A program made the translations under genes and the position numbers. A DNA stretch of 64,000 nt from Alcanivorax limicola (GTDB taxonomy: Bacteria; Pseudomonadota; Gammaproteobacteria; Pseudomonadales; Alcanivoracaceae), in assembly GCF_019931215.1 (NCBI RefSeq), contig NZ_JAIOUB010000001.1:1147955-1211954 (forward strand). Reading direction: 5' to 3'. Below the pieces are notes generated by a model. It had not been told where the DNA came from and did no database searches. It worked only from the letters and a program-made list of their open reading frames with translations. This document shows, one piece after another, positions 9,341 through 18,785 of the stretch (its first letter is position 1; each line of letters starts with the position of its first letter).

Positions 9341-11662
9341 ATGCTGCTTGCCGTTTTATCGGGTTTCCTGTTCGCCTGCATCGCCCCCGTCGTGCACGGT
9401 GCGCGACCGCTGGCAAAGTCCTACTACGGGGCGGGCTGGGTCCTGGCCATGTTGCCGGCGGTGCTGTTCCTGTGGTTCGCCAGCCACCTGCGCAGTGTCG
9501 GGCTCAATGGCGAGGTGATCCTCAACAGCTGGACCTGGATTCCCAGCCTGGGCATCAGCCTGTCGTTCCGGCTTGATGGGCTGTCCCTCCTGTTTGCCCT
9601 GCTGATCTCGGGCATCGGCTTCTTCATCATTGCCTACGCCGGGCGCTATCTGGAAGGCCACAAGGATCAGGCGCGGTTATACGTGCTGCTGCTGAGCTTC
9701 ATGGCCTCCATGCTGGGCCTGGTGCTCTCGGATAACCTGATCAGCCTGTTCGTGTTCTGGGAGCTGACCAGCATCACCTCCTACCTGCTGGTGGGCTTCA
9801 GCCACGAGGACAAGCCGTCGCGGCTGTCCGCCCGCCAGGGGTTGTTCGTCACCATGGGCGGCGGGCTGGCCTTGCTGGCCGGTTTCGTCATGCTCGGCAT
9901 GGCCGGGGGCAGCTATGAATTGTCCGAGTTGCTGAGCCAGCGCGAGCTGCTGCACGATCATGCGCTGTATGCGCCCATGCTGATCCTGATCGTGATCGGC
10001 GCCTTCTCGAAATCCGCCCAGTTCCCGTTTCACTTCTGGTTGCCCAATGCCATGGCGGCGCCAACCCCGGTCTCGGCGTACCTGCACTCGGCCACCATGG
10101 TCAAGGCCGGCGTTTACCTGCTGGCCCGCTTGAACCCCGGGCTCGGCGGCACGGAACTGTGGACGATGATTCTCGGCCTGGTGGGCGCCTTCACCATGTT
10201 CATCGGTGTATTTCTGGCCGTGCGCAGCACCGGCATCAAGAAAGTGCTGGCCTACTCCACCGTCATGGCGCTGGGCACGTTGACCATGCTGATCGGCATC
10301 GGCACGCCTACAGCCATCACCGCCGCCATGGCCTTCCTGCTGGCGCACTCCCTGTATAAAGGCGCGCTGTTCCTGGTCGCCGGGATCATCGGCCACAGCA
10401 CCGGCAGCAAGGATTTTATGCATACCGGCGGCTTCCGCAGCGCCATGCCGGTAACAGCGCTGTTTGCCGGCGTCGCCGCACTGTCGCTGGGCGGCATCAT
10501 TCCGCTGTTCGGCTTTGTCGCCAAGGAACTGATGCTGGAAGCGGTACTGGACGCGCCCCTGTTCAGCGCCGTGCTGTCCACGCTGGCCGTCGCCTCCGCC
10601 ATTCTCGGCGTCACCGTCGCCGCCATCGTCGGCATCCGGCCCTGGTATGGCCGCCTGGCCGAGACCAAGGTGACGCCCCACGAAGCCCCCCCTGCCATGC
10701 TGGCCGGGCCAGTGGTGCTGGCCAGCTTGAGTCTGGTGCTGGGGTTGTCCGCGCCGCTGGTACAACAGTGGCTGCTCGGCTCCGCCATCACCGCCGTCCA
10801 CGGCGCGCCGGTCGAAAAAAACCTTTCACTCTGGCATGGCTTTAACCTGCCGCTGCTGATCAGCGCCGTCAGCCTGGTTGCCGGCCTGTTGCTGTTTGCG
10901 GTGTGGCGGGGCTTCCGCCGTGCCACCCGCTTCACCGATCTGCTGGCCAAAGTCGGCCCGGAACAGTGGTATGAGCGCGCCATGGTCGCCATTACCCATG
11001 TTTCCGCCTGGCAGACGCGCATGCTGCAGACCGGTTATCTGCGTTACTACCTGATGATCGTGCTGGGCAGCATGGTGGCGCTGGTGCTCAGCCAGATGTG
11101 GACCTACCGCGACAGCATCAACCTGCTGATCGATGTCAGCGACCTGCGCTTCTATGAGGTCGTGGTTGCCGGGGTGCTTGGCGCGGCGGTCTTGATGGCG
11201 GCCATTACCTCTTCAAGACTGAGCGCGGTGGCCGCCCTCGGTGCCATCGGCTTTACCGTGGCGCTGCTGTATCTGCTGTTCAGCGCACCGGATCTCTCCA
11301 TTACCCAGGTACTGGTGGAAACCCTCACCGTGATTCTGCTGGTGCTGGTGCTGTTCCGTCTGCCGGGCTTCATCAAGCTGTCGCCCACCCACCTGCGCCT
11401 GCGTGACGCCGGGCTGGCGGTCATCGTCGGTGCCACCATGACGCTGTTGCTGCTGAGCGTGAACGGCACCCAGTATTTCGACAGTATCTCCAGCTACTTC
11501 ATTGCCGAGAGCGCGCCTTCCGCCTACGGCCGCAATATCGTCAACGTGATTCTGGTGGACTTCCGCACCCTGGATACCCTGGGTGAGATCTTTGTACTGG
11601 CGCTGGCCGCCACCGGCGTGCTGGCCATGATCCGGTTCCGTGCGGAGGACAAAGACCTGTGA
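9341..11662 (+). CDS. mrpA: Mrp antiporter subunit A (second operon, unfused)
   Basis: A 773-residue NuoL-like protein, first gene of the 12-gene plus operon. TM5 glutamate is in [15 protein letters not shown], and lysines in [14 protein letters not shown] and [12 protein letters not shown]. The C-terminal 150 residues hold the MbhD/MbhE-like segment ([20 protein letters not shown] and [17 protein letters not shown]). It ends without a MrpB domain, which is encoded separately, so this operon is the seven-gene group 1 (Mnh) class. An in-frame stop lies just upstream, so 9341 is the only reasonable ATG. Confidence 0.95.
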   Translation: MLLAVLSGFLFACIAPVVHGARPLAKSYYGAGWVLAMLPAVLFLWFASHLRSVGLNGEVILNSWTWIPSLGISLSFRLDGLSLLFALLISGIGFFIIAYAGRYLEGHKDQARLYVLLLSFMASMLGLVLSDNLISLFVFWELTSITSYLLVGFSHEDKPSRLSARQGLFVTMGGGLALLAGFVMLGMAGGSYELSELLSQRELLHDHALYAPMLILIVIGAFSKSAQFPFHFWLPNAMAAPTPVSAYLHSATMVKAGVYLLARLNPGLGGTELWTMILGLVGAFTMFIGVFLAVRSTGIKKVLAYSTVMALGTLTMLIGIGTPTAITAAMAFLLAHSLYKGALFLVAGIIGHSTGSKDFMHTGGFRSAMPVTALFAGVAALSLGGIIPLFGFVAKELMLEAVLDAPLFSAVLSTLAVASAILGVTVAAIVGIRPWYGRLAETKVTPHEAPPAMLAGPVVLASLSLVLGLSAPLVQQWLLGSAITAVHGAPVEKNLSLWHGFNLPLLISAVSLVAGLLLFAVWRGFRRATRFTDLLAKVGPEQWYERAMVAITHVSAWQTRMLQTGYLRYYLMIVLGSMVALVLSQMWTYRDSINLLIDVSDLRFYEVVVAGVLGAAVLMAAITSSRLSAVAALGAIGFTVALLYLLFSAPDLSITQVLVETLTVILLVLVLFRLPGFIKLSPTHLRLRDAGLAVIVGATMTLLLLSVNGTQYFDSISSYFIAESAPSAYGRNIVNVILVDFRTLDTLGEIFVLALAATGVLAMIRFRAEDKDL

Positions 11663-12087
11663 ACAACATGATGTCACTGGTGCTGCGCACCACCGGTTAT
11701 TTCCTGCTGCCGCTGCTGCTGATCTTTTCGGTATTCCTGCTGCTGCGCGGCCACGACGAGCCCGGCGGCGGTTTTATTGCTGGCCTGGTCGCCTCGGCCG
11801 CCGTGTGTCTGCACCTGTTTTTTACCGATATTGCCGCCACCCGTCGGCTGCTGCATATCGACCCGCGGGATCTGCTCGGCTGGGGCCTGACCCTGGCCAC
11901 CCTGTCCGGTATCCCTGCGGTATTCATGGGCGATCCGTTCTTCACCTCCCAATGGGTCGAAATGACGTTGCCGCTGCTTGGCGAGACCAAGGTCGGCACC
12001 CCGCTGCTGTTCGATATCGGGGTCTATGCGGTGGTGGTGGGGTCTGTGCTCGCCATCGTGCTGTCACTGGCGGAGGCCGAAGAATGA
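11659..12087 (+). CDS. mrpB: Mrp antiporter subunit B
   Basis: A 142-residue MnhB-type protein with four membrane segments. The family signature [20 protein letters not shown] lies near residues 25-45 and a second signature at [17 protein letters not shown]. It overlaps mrpA by 4 bases. Note that the same sequence family is fused to MrpA in the divergent operon. Confidence 0.95.
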   Translation: MNNMMSLVLRTTGYFLLPLLLIFSVFLLLRGHDEPGGGFIAGLVASAAVCLHLFFTDIAATRRLLHIDPRDLLGWGLTLATLSGIPAVFMGDPFFTSQWVEMTLPLLGETKVGTPLLFDIGVYAVVVGSVLAIVLSLAEAEE

Positions 12088-12112
12088 ATGTGGCCACAAC
12101 CGGGAGGCATCC

Positions 12113-12460
12113 ATGGGAACACTGATGGCATTTCTGGTGGGCGGACTGTACGCCGCCGCCATCTACATGATCATGCGCCGCTCCATCGTCAAGCTGGTGA
12201 TCGGCCTGGTGCTGCTGTCCAATGCCGCCAACCTGTTGATCTTTACCTCTGCCGGCATGACCCGTGAAGCGCCGCCGCTGATTCCCCTCGGCGCGCTGCA
12301 ACCGGACGGCGTTGTCGCCGACCCGCTGGCCCAGGCATTGATCCTGACGGCCATCGTGATCGGCTTCGGGGTACTGGCCTTTGCCGTAGTACTGATCCAC
12401 CGCGCCTATGAAGTCGTGAAGGCGGACGACATGGACCAGATGAAGGACACAGATACCTGA
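12113..12460 (+). CDS. mrpC: Mrp antiporter subunit C (NuoK-like)
   Basis: A 115-residue NuoK homologue with three helices. The signatures [17 protein letters not shown] and [18 protein letters not shown] are clear. The start at 12113 has GGGAGG six bases upstream; this is one of the few junctions in the operon with a gap (25 bases) instead of an overlap. It ends in an acidic tail ([13 protein letters not shown]). Confidence 0.93.
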   Translation: MGTLMAFLVGGLYAAAIYMIMRRSIVKLVIGLVLLSNAANLLIFTSAGMTREAPPLIPLGALQPDGVVADPLAQALILTAIVIGFGVLAFAVVLIHRAYEVVKADDMDQMKDTDT

Positions 12461-13968
12461 TGGGCCACACCACTGCATTGCTGGCGCTGCCAATCATCAT
12501 TCCCCTGCTCAGTGGCGCGCTGTCACTGATCTACTGGCGCTCGCGCAAGGCCCAGCGGATCATCGGCGTGCTCGGCACTACGGCGTTGCTGGTGCTCTCC
12601 GGCATGCTGGTGGCGGAAGTCTGGCAGCACGGCATCATCGTCATGCACATGGGCGGCTGGCAGGCGCCGTTCGGGATTGTGCTGGTCTCCGACATGCTCG
12701 CCGCGTCCATGGTGTTCATGACCGGCATCAGCGCCGTCACCACCGCGTTTTATGCGCTGGGCTCAGTCAGCAAACGGCATGAGCACTTCGGCTTTTACCC
12801 GTTGATGCACTTGCTGCTGGCGGGCGTCAACGGCGCCTTCCTGACGGGCGACATGTTCAACCTCTACGTCTGGTTCGAGGTCATGCTGGTGGCCTCCTTC
12901 GCCCTGCTGATCCTGGGCGGCGAACGGGCGCAGATGGAAGGTGCGATCAAATACGTGGCCCTGAACCTGGTCTCCTCGGCCATTCTGCTGTCGGCCATCG
13001 GCCTGCTCTACGGCCTCACCGGCACGCTGAACATGGCGGACCTGGGCTACAAGATCGGTCAGCTGGAAGACGATGCCATGATCAGCGTGGTCGCCATGCT
13101 GTTCCTGGTGGCGTTCGGCATCAAGGCAGCGGCGTTCCCCCTGTTCTTCTGGCTACCGGCGTCCTATCACACGCCCCGGGTCGCGGTGTCCGCGTTGTTT
13201 GCCGGCTTGCTGACCAAGGTCGGGGTCTATGCCCTGTTCCGGGTGTTCACTGTGATCTTCCCGTTCGAGGACACGTTTGCCCAGTCACTGCTGATCTGGA
13301 TTGCCGGGCTGACCATGGTCACCGGGGTGCTCGGCGCAGCGGCCCAGTTCGAGTTCCGGCGTATCCTGTCCTTCCATATCGTCAGCCAGATCGGCTATAT
13401 GCTGATGGGGCTGGCGCTGTATTCGCCGCTGGCCATCGCCGGGGGCATCTACTTTATCGCCCACAACATCGTAGCCAAGTCCGGGCTGTTTTTGATCAGC
13501 GGGCTGGTCTATCGCTTCAAGGGCAGCTATGAGCTGAAAGAGCTGGGCGGCGTCTATCGGCAATACCCGATGCTGGCGCTGATGTTCCTGATCTGCGCCT
13601 TCTCGCTGGCGGGCCTGCCGCCACTGTCCGGGTTCTTCGCCAAGTTTCTGGTCATCCGCGCGGGCGTCGAGGCCCACGCCTGGTGGCTGGTGGCCACCGC
13701 GCTGGCGGTCGGCTTCATGACCCTGTATTCCATGGTCAAGATCTGGGCCGAGGTCTTCTGGAAAGAACAGGAAGTCTGCCATATCAAACCGCCGCGCAAA
13801 TACCATGGCGGCACGCGCATCATGTATGCCACGGTGATTGGTCTGGCGCTGCTGACCATCGCCATGGGCCTGGCCATGGAGCCGTTGTTCCTGATCGCGC
13901 AAATGGCCGCCGAGCAGTTGCTTGACCCCGCGGGCTATATCGAGGCGGTGCTGGGGGTGACACCATGA
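12460..13968 (+). CDS. mrpD: Mrp antiporter subunit D (NuoM/N-like proton channel)
   Basis: A 502-residue polytopic antiporter core subunit. The TM5 glutamate is in VWFEVMLVASFALLILGG and the central lysine in FGIKAAAFPLFFWLPASYHT. It starts one base into the mrpC stop. Same family and length as the MrpD of the divergent operon but clearly a separate lineage, as the two differ through most of the loops. Confidence 0.95.
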   Translation: MGHTTALLALPIIIPLLSGALSLIYWRSRKAQRIIGVLGTTALLVLSGMLVAEVWQHGIIVMHMGGWQAPFGIVLVSDMLAASMVFMTGISAVTTAFYALGSVSKRHEHFGFYPLMHLLLAGVNGAFLTGDMFNLYVWFEVMLVASFALLILGGERAQMEGAIKYVALNLVSSAILLSAIGLLYGLTGTLNMADLGYKIGQLEDDAMISVVAMLFLVAFGIKAAAFPLFFWLPASYHTPRVAVSALFAGLLTKVGVYALFRVFTVIFPFEDTFAQSLLIWIAGLTMVTGVLGAAAQFEFRRILSFHIVSQIGYMLMGLALYSPLAIAGGIYFIAHNIVAKSGLFLISGLVYRFKGSYELKELGGVYRQYPMLALMFLICAFSLAGLPPLSGFFAKFLVIRAGVEAHAWWLVATALAVGFMTLYSMVKIWAEVFWKEQEVCHIKPPRKYHGGTRIMYATVIGLALLTIAMGLAMEPLFLIAQMAAEQLLDPAGYIEAVLGVTP

Positions 13969-14438
13969 ACGGCCTGACCTGGAACATCATGCTGGCGCTG
14001 ATCTGGGTTGGCATGACCGGCAACTTCACCGGCTCGGGCATGGCTGTCGGTTTTTTGCTGGGTTATCTGCTGCTGGGTGTCACACTGCGCGATGTGCCGC
14101 GTTTTTCCGGCTATATCCGCAAGGTGCCCAGAGTCGTGCGCTTTGTATTTTTCTTCCTGCGCGAACTGGTGGTGTCGAATCTGCGCGTCGCCTACGATGT
14201 GCTGACCCCTACAGACTATATGCGCCCCGGCGTGATTGCCGTGCCGCTGGATGCCAGCACCGATGGTGAAATCACGCTGCTGGCCAACCTGATTTCCCTG
14301 ACGCCGGGCAGCCTGAGCCTGGACGTGTCCACCGACCGGCGGGTGCTGTACGTGCACATGATGTATCTGGATGATCCCGAGCAGGCGCGGGCGCAGATCA
14401 AGTATTTCGAGTCACGGCTGCTGGAGTTACTGCGATGA
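13965..14438 (+). CDS. mrpE: Mrp antiporter subunit E
   Basis: A 157-residue protein with N-terminal membrane segments and a soluble C-terminal part. The motif LISLTPGSLSLDVSTDRRVL is the MrpE hallmark. It overlaps mrpD and mrpF by 4 bases each. A typical length for MrpE. Confidence 0.93.
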   Translation: MNGLTWNIMLALIWVGMTGNFTGSGMAVGFLLGYLLLGVTLRDVPRFSGYIRKVPRVVRFVFFFLRELVVSNLRVAYDVLTPTDYMRPGVIAVPLDASTDGEITLLANLISLTPGSLSLDVSTDRRVLYVHMMYLDDPEQARAQIKYFESRLLELLR

Positions 14439-14710
14439 TTGATGTCGTCCTGTGGATCAGTTTCGTGATCATGTGCATCGCACTGATAGTGACCTTCATC
14501 CGGCTGGTGCTCGGCCCGACACTGCCGGACCGGGTCGTGATGCTGGAATTGATGGCCCTGTTGAGCGTGGCCTTTATCGGCCTCTATTCGATCAAGTCCG
14601 GCCACAGCGCCTTCCTGGATGTGGCCCTGGTGCTGGCACTGACCGCCTTCCTGGCCGCCGTCGGCTTCGCTCGCTACCTGGAAAAAGGGGGCCTGCACGA
14701 TGACGACTGA
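14435..14710 (+). CDS. mrpF: Mrp antiporter subunit F
   Basis: A 91-residue protein with three helices and the MrpF segment RLVLGPTLPDRVVMLELMAL, which keeps the conserved aspartate. It overlaps mrpE by 4 bases and mrpG by 11 bases. Confidence 0.93.
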   Translation: MIDVVLWISFVIMCIALIVTFIRLVLGPTLPDRVVMLELMALLSVAFIGLYSIKSGHSAFLDVALVLALTAFLAAVGFARYLEKGGLHDDD

Positions 14711-15155
14711 TTACGTCACTTTCGGTCTGGAGCTGGCCACTGCGTTTTTCATGCTGGTGGGCGCGCTGTTCATGCTGCTGGCCGGGCTGGGCGCCCTGCG
14801 CATGCCCGATTTGCTGATGCGCATGCATGCCACCACCAAGGCCGGTGCGCTGGGCTCCGGTGTCATCATGGTCGCGGTCGCCCTGCATTTCGGCGAGGCG
14901 GGCGTGACCACCCGCGCAGTCGCCATTACCTTGTTCGTTATGCTGACCTCACCCGTGGCCGCCCACGTCATCGCCCGCGCCGGTTATTTCACCGGCACGC
15001 CGATGTGGTCACGGATCGTGCGTGACGAACTCAAGGGCAAGTATGATCGCGACAATCACACGCTGGATTCGCCCCCGCGCTACAAGCCGAAAGCCACGGC
15101 GGAGACAAGCGAAGCGCCTGCCGCTAACACGGACACGGACAAAAAAGAGCCCTGA
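14700..15155 (+). CDS. mrpG: Mrp antiporter subunit G
   Basis: A 151-residue MnhG protein with three helices in its first 100 residues and the motif RMPDLLMRMHATTKAGALG. The C-terminal 50 residues form a charged cytoplasmic tail (rich in K, D, E, T), longer than in the MrpG of the divergent operon. Only 39 bases separate it from the next gene, and no terminator is visible there. Confidence 0.93.
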   Translation: MTTDYVTFGLELATAFFMLVGALFMLLAGLGALRMPDLLMRMHATTKAGALGSGVIMVAVALHFGEAGVTTRAVAITLFVMLTSPVAAHVIARAGYFTGTPMWSRIVRDELKGKYDRDNHTLDSPPRYKPKATAETSEAPAANTDTDKKEP

Positions 15156-15194
15156 AATGGGCATTGGCCAGCGTCTGACACCCGGGAGGGCTCC

Positions 15195-15455
15195 ATGACA
15201 GCATTGGCCTGGTTGTTGGCAGTCCTGCTCTGGCTGAGCGCAGCCGGTTGCCTGCTGCATCCGCGCATCGGCAGCGCGATTACGCTGTTGCAGGTTTTTT
15301 TCGCGCTGCTGGCATTGAGCTGGTGGCATATGGGCCTGGGTTTGCTGGGCCTCGCCGAGTTGATCATCGGCACCGGCCTGATCGGCCTGCTGTGCCACCG
15401 CAGCACGCGCTGGCTGAACCGGCAGCGCACTGACGCGGCGGGCCCTGCCTCATGA
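15195..15455 (+). CDS. Small membrane protein, MbhD/DUF4040-like, accessory antiporter module
   Basis: An 86-residue protein with two or three membrane segments. GLLGLAELIIGTGLIGLL resembles the conserved helix of DUF4040/MbhD subunits, which in MrpA forms the region after the NuoL-like part. The start is preceded by GGGAGG. It begins a five-gene extension of the Mrp operon and overlaps the next gene by 4 bases. The family assignment rests on position, size and this one helix, so it is tentative. An acidic residue is kept in the helix (LAELI). Confidence 0.6.
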   Translation: MTALAWLLAVLLWLSAAGCLLHPRIGSAITLLQVFFALLALSWWHMGLGLLGLAELIIGTGLIGLLCHRSTRWLNRQRTDAAGPAS

Positions 15456-15763
15456 TGTCGTCAGTATGGCTGGTCGCCGGCAGCGGCCTGGTGCTGATCG
15501 GCCTGACCGGTTTTCTGCTTACCCCCGATCTGCTGCGCCGCTTACTGGCTTTCCACATCACTGGCAGTGGCGCCTTGCTGCTGGTGCTTGCGCTCGCGGG
15601 TGCTGATGCAAGTGGCGATAAAAGTATCGTGCCTGCCCTGCTGGTCTTTACCGGCATGCTGGTGGGTCTGGCGGCCACGCTACTGGCCCTGTGGCTGCTG
15701 CGCCGCGCCCGGCAACTTGCGCTGCACCGTGCCGCACACACCGACGCAGATCCGGGATCATGA
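15452..15763 (+). CDS. NuoK/MrpC-like subunit, accessory antiporter module
   Basis: A 103-residue protein with three hydrophobic helices. The pattern GLTGFLLTPDLLRRLLAFHI matches the first part of NuoK/MrpC proteins. It lacks the exact NAANLLIF signature of MrpC; GSGALLLVLAL stands in its place. It overlaps both neighbours by 4 bases (ATGA). It probably links the NuoL/M/N-like subunits in the membrane arm, as NuoK does in complex I. Confidence 0.65.
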   Translation: MMSSVWLVAGSGLVLIGLTGFLLTPDLLRRLLAFHITGSGALLLVLALAGADASGDKSIVPALLVFTGMLVGLAATLLALWLLRRARQLALHRAAHTDADPGS

Positions 15764-17286
15764 CCGGCGTGTCCGCGGCCCTCCACACTCCGTATATCTG
15801 GCCCCATGTCTGGCTGATTCTGCTGCCACTGCTGGCTGCCCTGGTCAGCACAGGGCTGAACCGCTCCCGTACACACTTCCCCGCCCTGCTGCCCTGGGGC
15901 CAGGGCCTGCTGCTCCTGTGCTGGAATGCCCTGACGTTATGGCTCTGGCTCGGCGGTGTGGAGGGCGGTGTCAATGAGACCACCACCCGGATCACGTTTG
16001 CCCCCCTCGTGGGGCCCACGCTGGTCTGGACCCTGCTGACTGACGGCCCGGCACTGATCATGGCCCTGCTGACCACCTGGATCGGCACCGCCACCCTGGT
16101 ACACACGGGCCTGCGCCCCGACGCCGCGTCCCGGCCGTCGGCGCCCGCCGCCTTCTGGCCCCTGGCCTGGCTGCTGATGGCCACACTGAATCTGATCTGG
16201 CTCGGCGCCGACTTGCTGACGCTGTATATCGGTGTCGAGGCGCTGGGCCTGCTCGCCGTCGCCATGATCGGCCTGAACAACACACCCGGCGCCGTGGACG
16301 CTGCGCTGCGCTATCTGTTCGCCACCCTGCTCGGCTCGCTGGCCTATCTGGTGGGCGCCGGGCTGTTGTTCGGGCACTACGGCACACTCGAGCTGGCCAC
16401 GCTGGCCGGGCAGGTCAGCGCCAACGGCGCCACCGCCGCCGGCTTCGGGCTGATGCTCGCCGGGCTGGCATTGAAGGCCGCCGTCTTCCCCCTGCACGGC
16501 TGGCTGCCTGCGGCCCATGCCAGCGCACTGCTGCCGGTCAGCGTCCTGCACGCCGCGCTGGTGATCAAGGCATCGGTCTTCGTGATGCTGCGCCACTGGC
16601 TGGCTTTCGGGCCGGCGTTCGCCGACACCGCCCTGCCCCTGCTGGTCGGCGCTCTGGGGGCGGTGGCCATCCTCTGGGGCAGCATCATGGCGTTGCAACA
16701 GACCCGCCTGAAGCTGCTGATCGCCTGGTCCACCATTGCCCAGACCGGCTACCTGCTGGTGGGCTTTCCCCTGCTGCTGCAGGGCGACGCCGCGCTGCAA
16801 CAACTGGTGCTGCAAGGCATCCTTTACCAGATGGTCGCCCACGGCCTCGCCAAGGCGGCGCTGTTCATGACCGCCGGACATCTGGTCACCGCCACCGGCA
16901 GCGACCGTATTGATCAGCTCACCGGCACCGGCCGCCACCTGCCACTGACATTGCTCACCCTCGGCCTGGCCGGCGTCAGCCTGATGGGCATGCCGCCCAG
17001 TGCCGGGTTCGTGGCCAAGTGGCTGTTGGCGTCTGGCGCCATCGGCAGTGGCCAGGTGATCTGGCTGGTGGTGTTGCTGGCCGGCGGCCTGCTCAGTGCC
17101 ACCTATATCCTGCGCCTGCTGCGCCAGGCATTTCGTGAGGGGCCGGAGCAGGATGTGTTCCAGCATCCATCGCGGGTGGAAAAGATGACCGCCTTCCTGC
17201 TCGCGCTGATGACATTGCTGCTGGGCCTGATGGCAATTCCCCTGCTGTCGCTGATCACCTTGCCCGGCGGGGGGATTGCGCCATGA
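15760..17286 (+). CDS. NuoL/M/N-like proton-conducting subunit (first of three)
   Basis: A 508-residue polytopic protein of the proton-conducting transporter family. The TM5 glutamate is in YIGVEALGLLAVAMIGL; lysines lie in LALKAAVFPLHGWLP and ALVIKASVFVML. The start at 15760 is chosen for its ATGA overlap with the preceding stop; an earlier in-frame ATG at 15691 lies deep in the NuoK-like gene. It may be the MrpD-like partner of the accessory module. No redox or quinone-site subunits are nearby, so this is not respiratory complex I. Confidence 0.85.
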   Translation: MTGVSAALHTPYIWPHVWLILLPLLAALVSTGLNRSRTHFPALLPWGQGLLLLCWNALTLWLWLGGVEGGVNETTTRITFAPLVGPTLVWTLLTDGPALIMALLTTWIGTATLVHTGLRPDAASRPSAPAAFWPLAWLLMATLNLIWLGADLLTLYIGVEALGLLAVAMIGLNNTPGAVDAALRYLFATLLGSLAYLVGAGLLFGHYGTLELATLAGQVSANGATAAGFGLMLAGLALKAAVFPLHGWLPAAHASALLPVSVLHAALVIKASVFVMLRHWLAFGPAFADTALPLLVGALGAVAILWGSIMALQQTRLKLLIAWSTIAQTGYLLVGFPLLLQGDAALQQLVLQGILYQMVAHGLAKAALFMTAGHLVTATGSDRIDQLTGTGRHLPLTLLTLGLAGVSLMGMPPSAGFVAKWLLASGAIGSGQVIWLVVLLAGGLLSATYILRLLRQAFREGPEQDVFQHPSRVEKMTAFLLALMTLLLGLMAIPLLSLITLPGGGIAP

Positions 17287-18785
17287 GCTGGACCAGCTGG
17301 ATGCCGGTACTGGTATTGCTCAGTTCGCTGGTCACGGCGCTGGTGATCTTCTGCCTGCCGGAAAATCGCCATATCACGCGCGGCCTGCTCAACCTGGTCG
17401 GCGCCGTGATCAAGATCCTGCTGGTGGGGGTCATGGTCATCGGCGTTGAAGAGGGTATGACGTTCGAGGCGCGTTATACGCTACTGCCCGGCGTCGATTT
17501 CGTGTTGCGCGCGGACGGCATGGCCATGTTCTTCGCCGGGCTGTCATCGGTGCTGTGGTTGTTCACCACGTTGTACGCCATCGGTTATCTGGAAAATTCG
17601 CCCAACCGCAGCCGCTTCTTCGGCTTTTTCAGCCTTTGCGTCACCAGCACCATGGGCATTGCCCTGGCCGGCAACCTGTTCACGTTCTTGCTGTTCTATG
17701 AATTGCTGACGCTCTCCACCTGGCCACTGGTGGTGCATCGCGGCACCGAGAAAGCCCTCGCCGCCGGGCGCACCTATCTGATGTATACCCTGACCGGCGG
17801 TGCCGTGTTGCTCGGCGGTGTGCTGTGGCTGCACGGGCTGGTGGGCGATGTGGACTTCCGCGAGGGGGGCGTGCTGCGCGATATGCCGCTGGCGCTGCAC
17901 GGCCAGTTTTCGCTGATCTTTGCCGTGCTGATCGTGGGCCTGGCGGTCAAGGCTGCCATGGTGCCGCTGCATGGCTGGCTCCCCCTCGCTATGGTGGCAC
18001 CGGCACCGGTGAGCGCACTGCTGCATGCCGTGGCGGTGGTCAAGGCAGGGGCCTTCGGCATCATTCGCGTGGTGTATGACCTGTATGGCATCGAGTTCGC
18101 CGCCAGCCTGAACCTGCTCTGGCCACTGGGCATGATGGCTGCCATCACCATTCTTTATGCGTCGATGCGTGCGCTGGCGCAGAGCGAACTGAAAAAACGG
18201 CTGGCCTATTCCACCATCAGCCAGGTGTCCTACATCGTGCTGGGCATCAGCCTGTTCGGGCCCATCGGCACCATTGGTGCGCTGGTCCATCTGCTGCATC
18301 AGGGCTTCATGAAGATCACCCTGTTTTTCTGTGCCGGCAATTATGCCGAGACGCTGGGCATCCATGACATCAAGGATCTGGATGGCGCTGGCAAGCGCAT
18401 GCCGCTGACCAGCGCCGCCTTTACGCTGGGCGCCTTCGGCATGATCGGCGCGCCGCCACTGGCCGGTTTTATCAGTAAATGGTTTCTCGGCGTCGGTGCG
18501 GTCAATGCCGGTATGACCTGGGCGCTGTGGGTGCTGGTGGCCAGCAGCCTGCTCAATGCGGCCTACTTTTTGCCCATTGTTCACCGCCTGTGGTTCCGGC
18601 CCCGGCGTGCCGAGGGCTGGCCAAAAGAACAACAACTCAGCCAGCGCTTTGAAACCAGTGGCTGGTTGCTGTGGCCCACGGTGGCCACCGCGCTGACCAT
18701 CATCGGCGCCGGGGTGCTCGCCGGTATGCCGTTCAGCCCGCTGTCCTGGGCCCAGTTGGTCGCAGCGCGGGAGTACTTGTTATGA
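17283..18785 (+). CDS. NuoL/M/N-like proton-conducting subunit (second of three)
   Basis: A 500-residue polytopic protein. The TM5 glutamate is in LLFYELLTLSTWPLVVHRG, and lysines lie in GLAVKAAMVPLHGWLP and AVAVVKAGAFGIIRV. The helix region KRLAYSTISQVSYIVLGISL is typical of this family. It overlaps both neighbours by 4 bases. It is more similar to the third subunit (shared VVH.G....AGR.YL pattern) than to the first. Confidence 0.88.
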   Translation: MSWTSWMPVLVLLSSLVTALVIFCLPENRHITRGLLNLVGAVIKILLVGVMVIGVEEGMTFEARYTLLPGVDFVLRADGMAMFFAGLSSVLWLFTTLYAIGYLENSPNRSRFFGFFSLCVTSTMGIALAGNLFTFLLFYELLTLSTWPLVVHRGTEKALAAGRTYLMYTLTGGAVLLGGVLWLHGLVGDVDFREGGVLRDMPLALHGQFSLIFAVLIVGLAVKAAMVPLHGWLPLAMVAPAPVSALLHAVAVVKAGAFGIIRVVYDLYGIEFAASLNLLWPLGMMAAITILYASMRALAQSELKKRLAYSTISQVSYIVLGISLFGPIGTIGALVHLLHQGFMKITLFFCAGNYAETLGIHDIKDLDGAGKRMPLTSAAFTLGAFGMIGAPPLAGFISKWFLGVGAVNAGMTWALWVLVASSLLNAAYFLPIVHRLWFRPRRAEGWPKEQQLSQRFETSGWLLWPTVATALTIIGAGVLAGMPFSPLSWAQLVAAREYLL

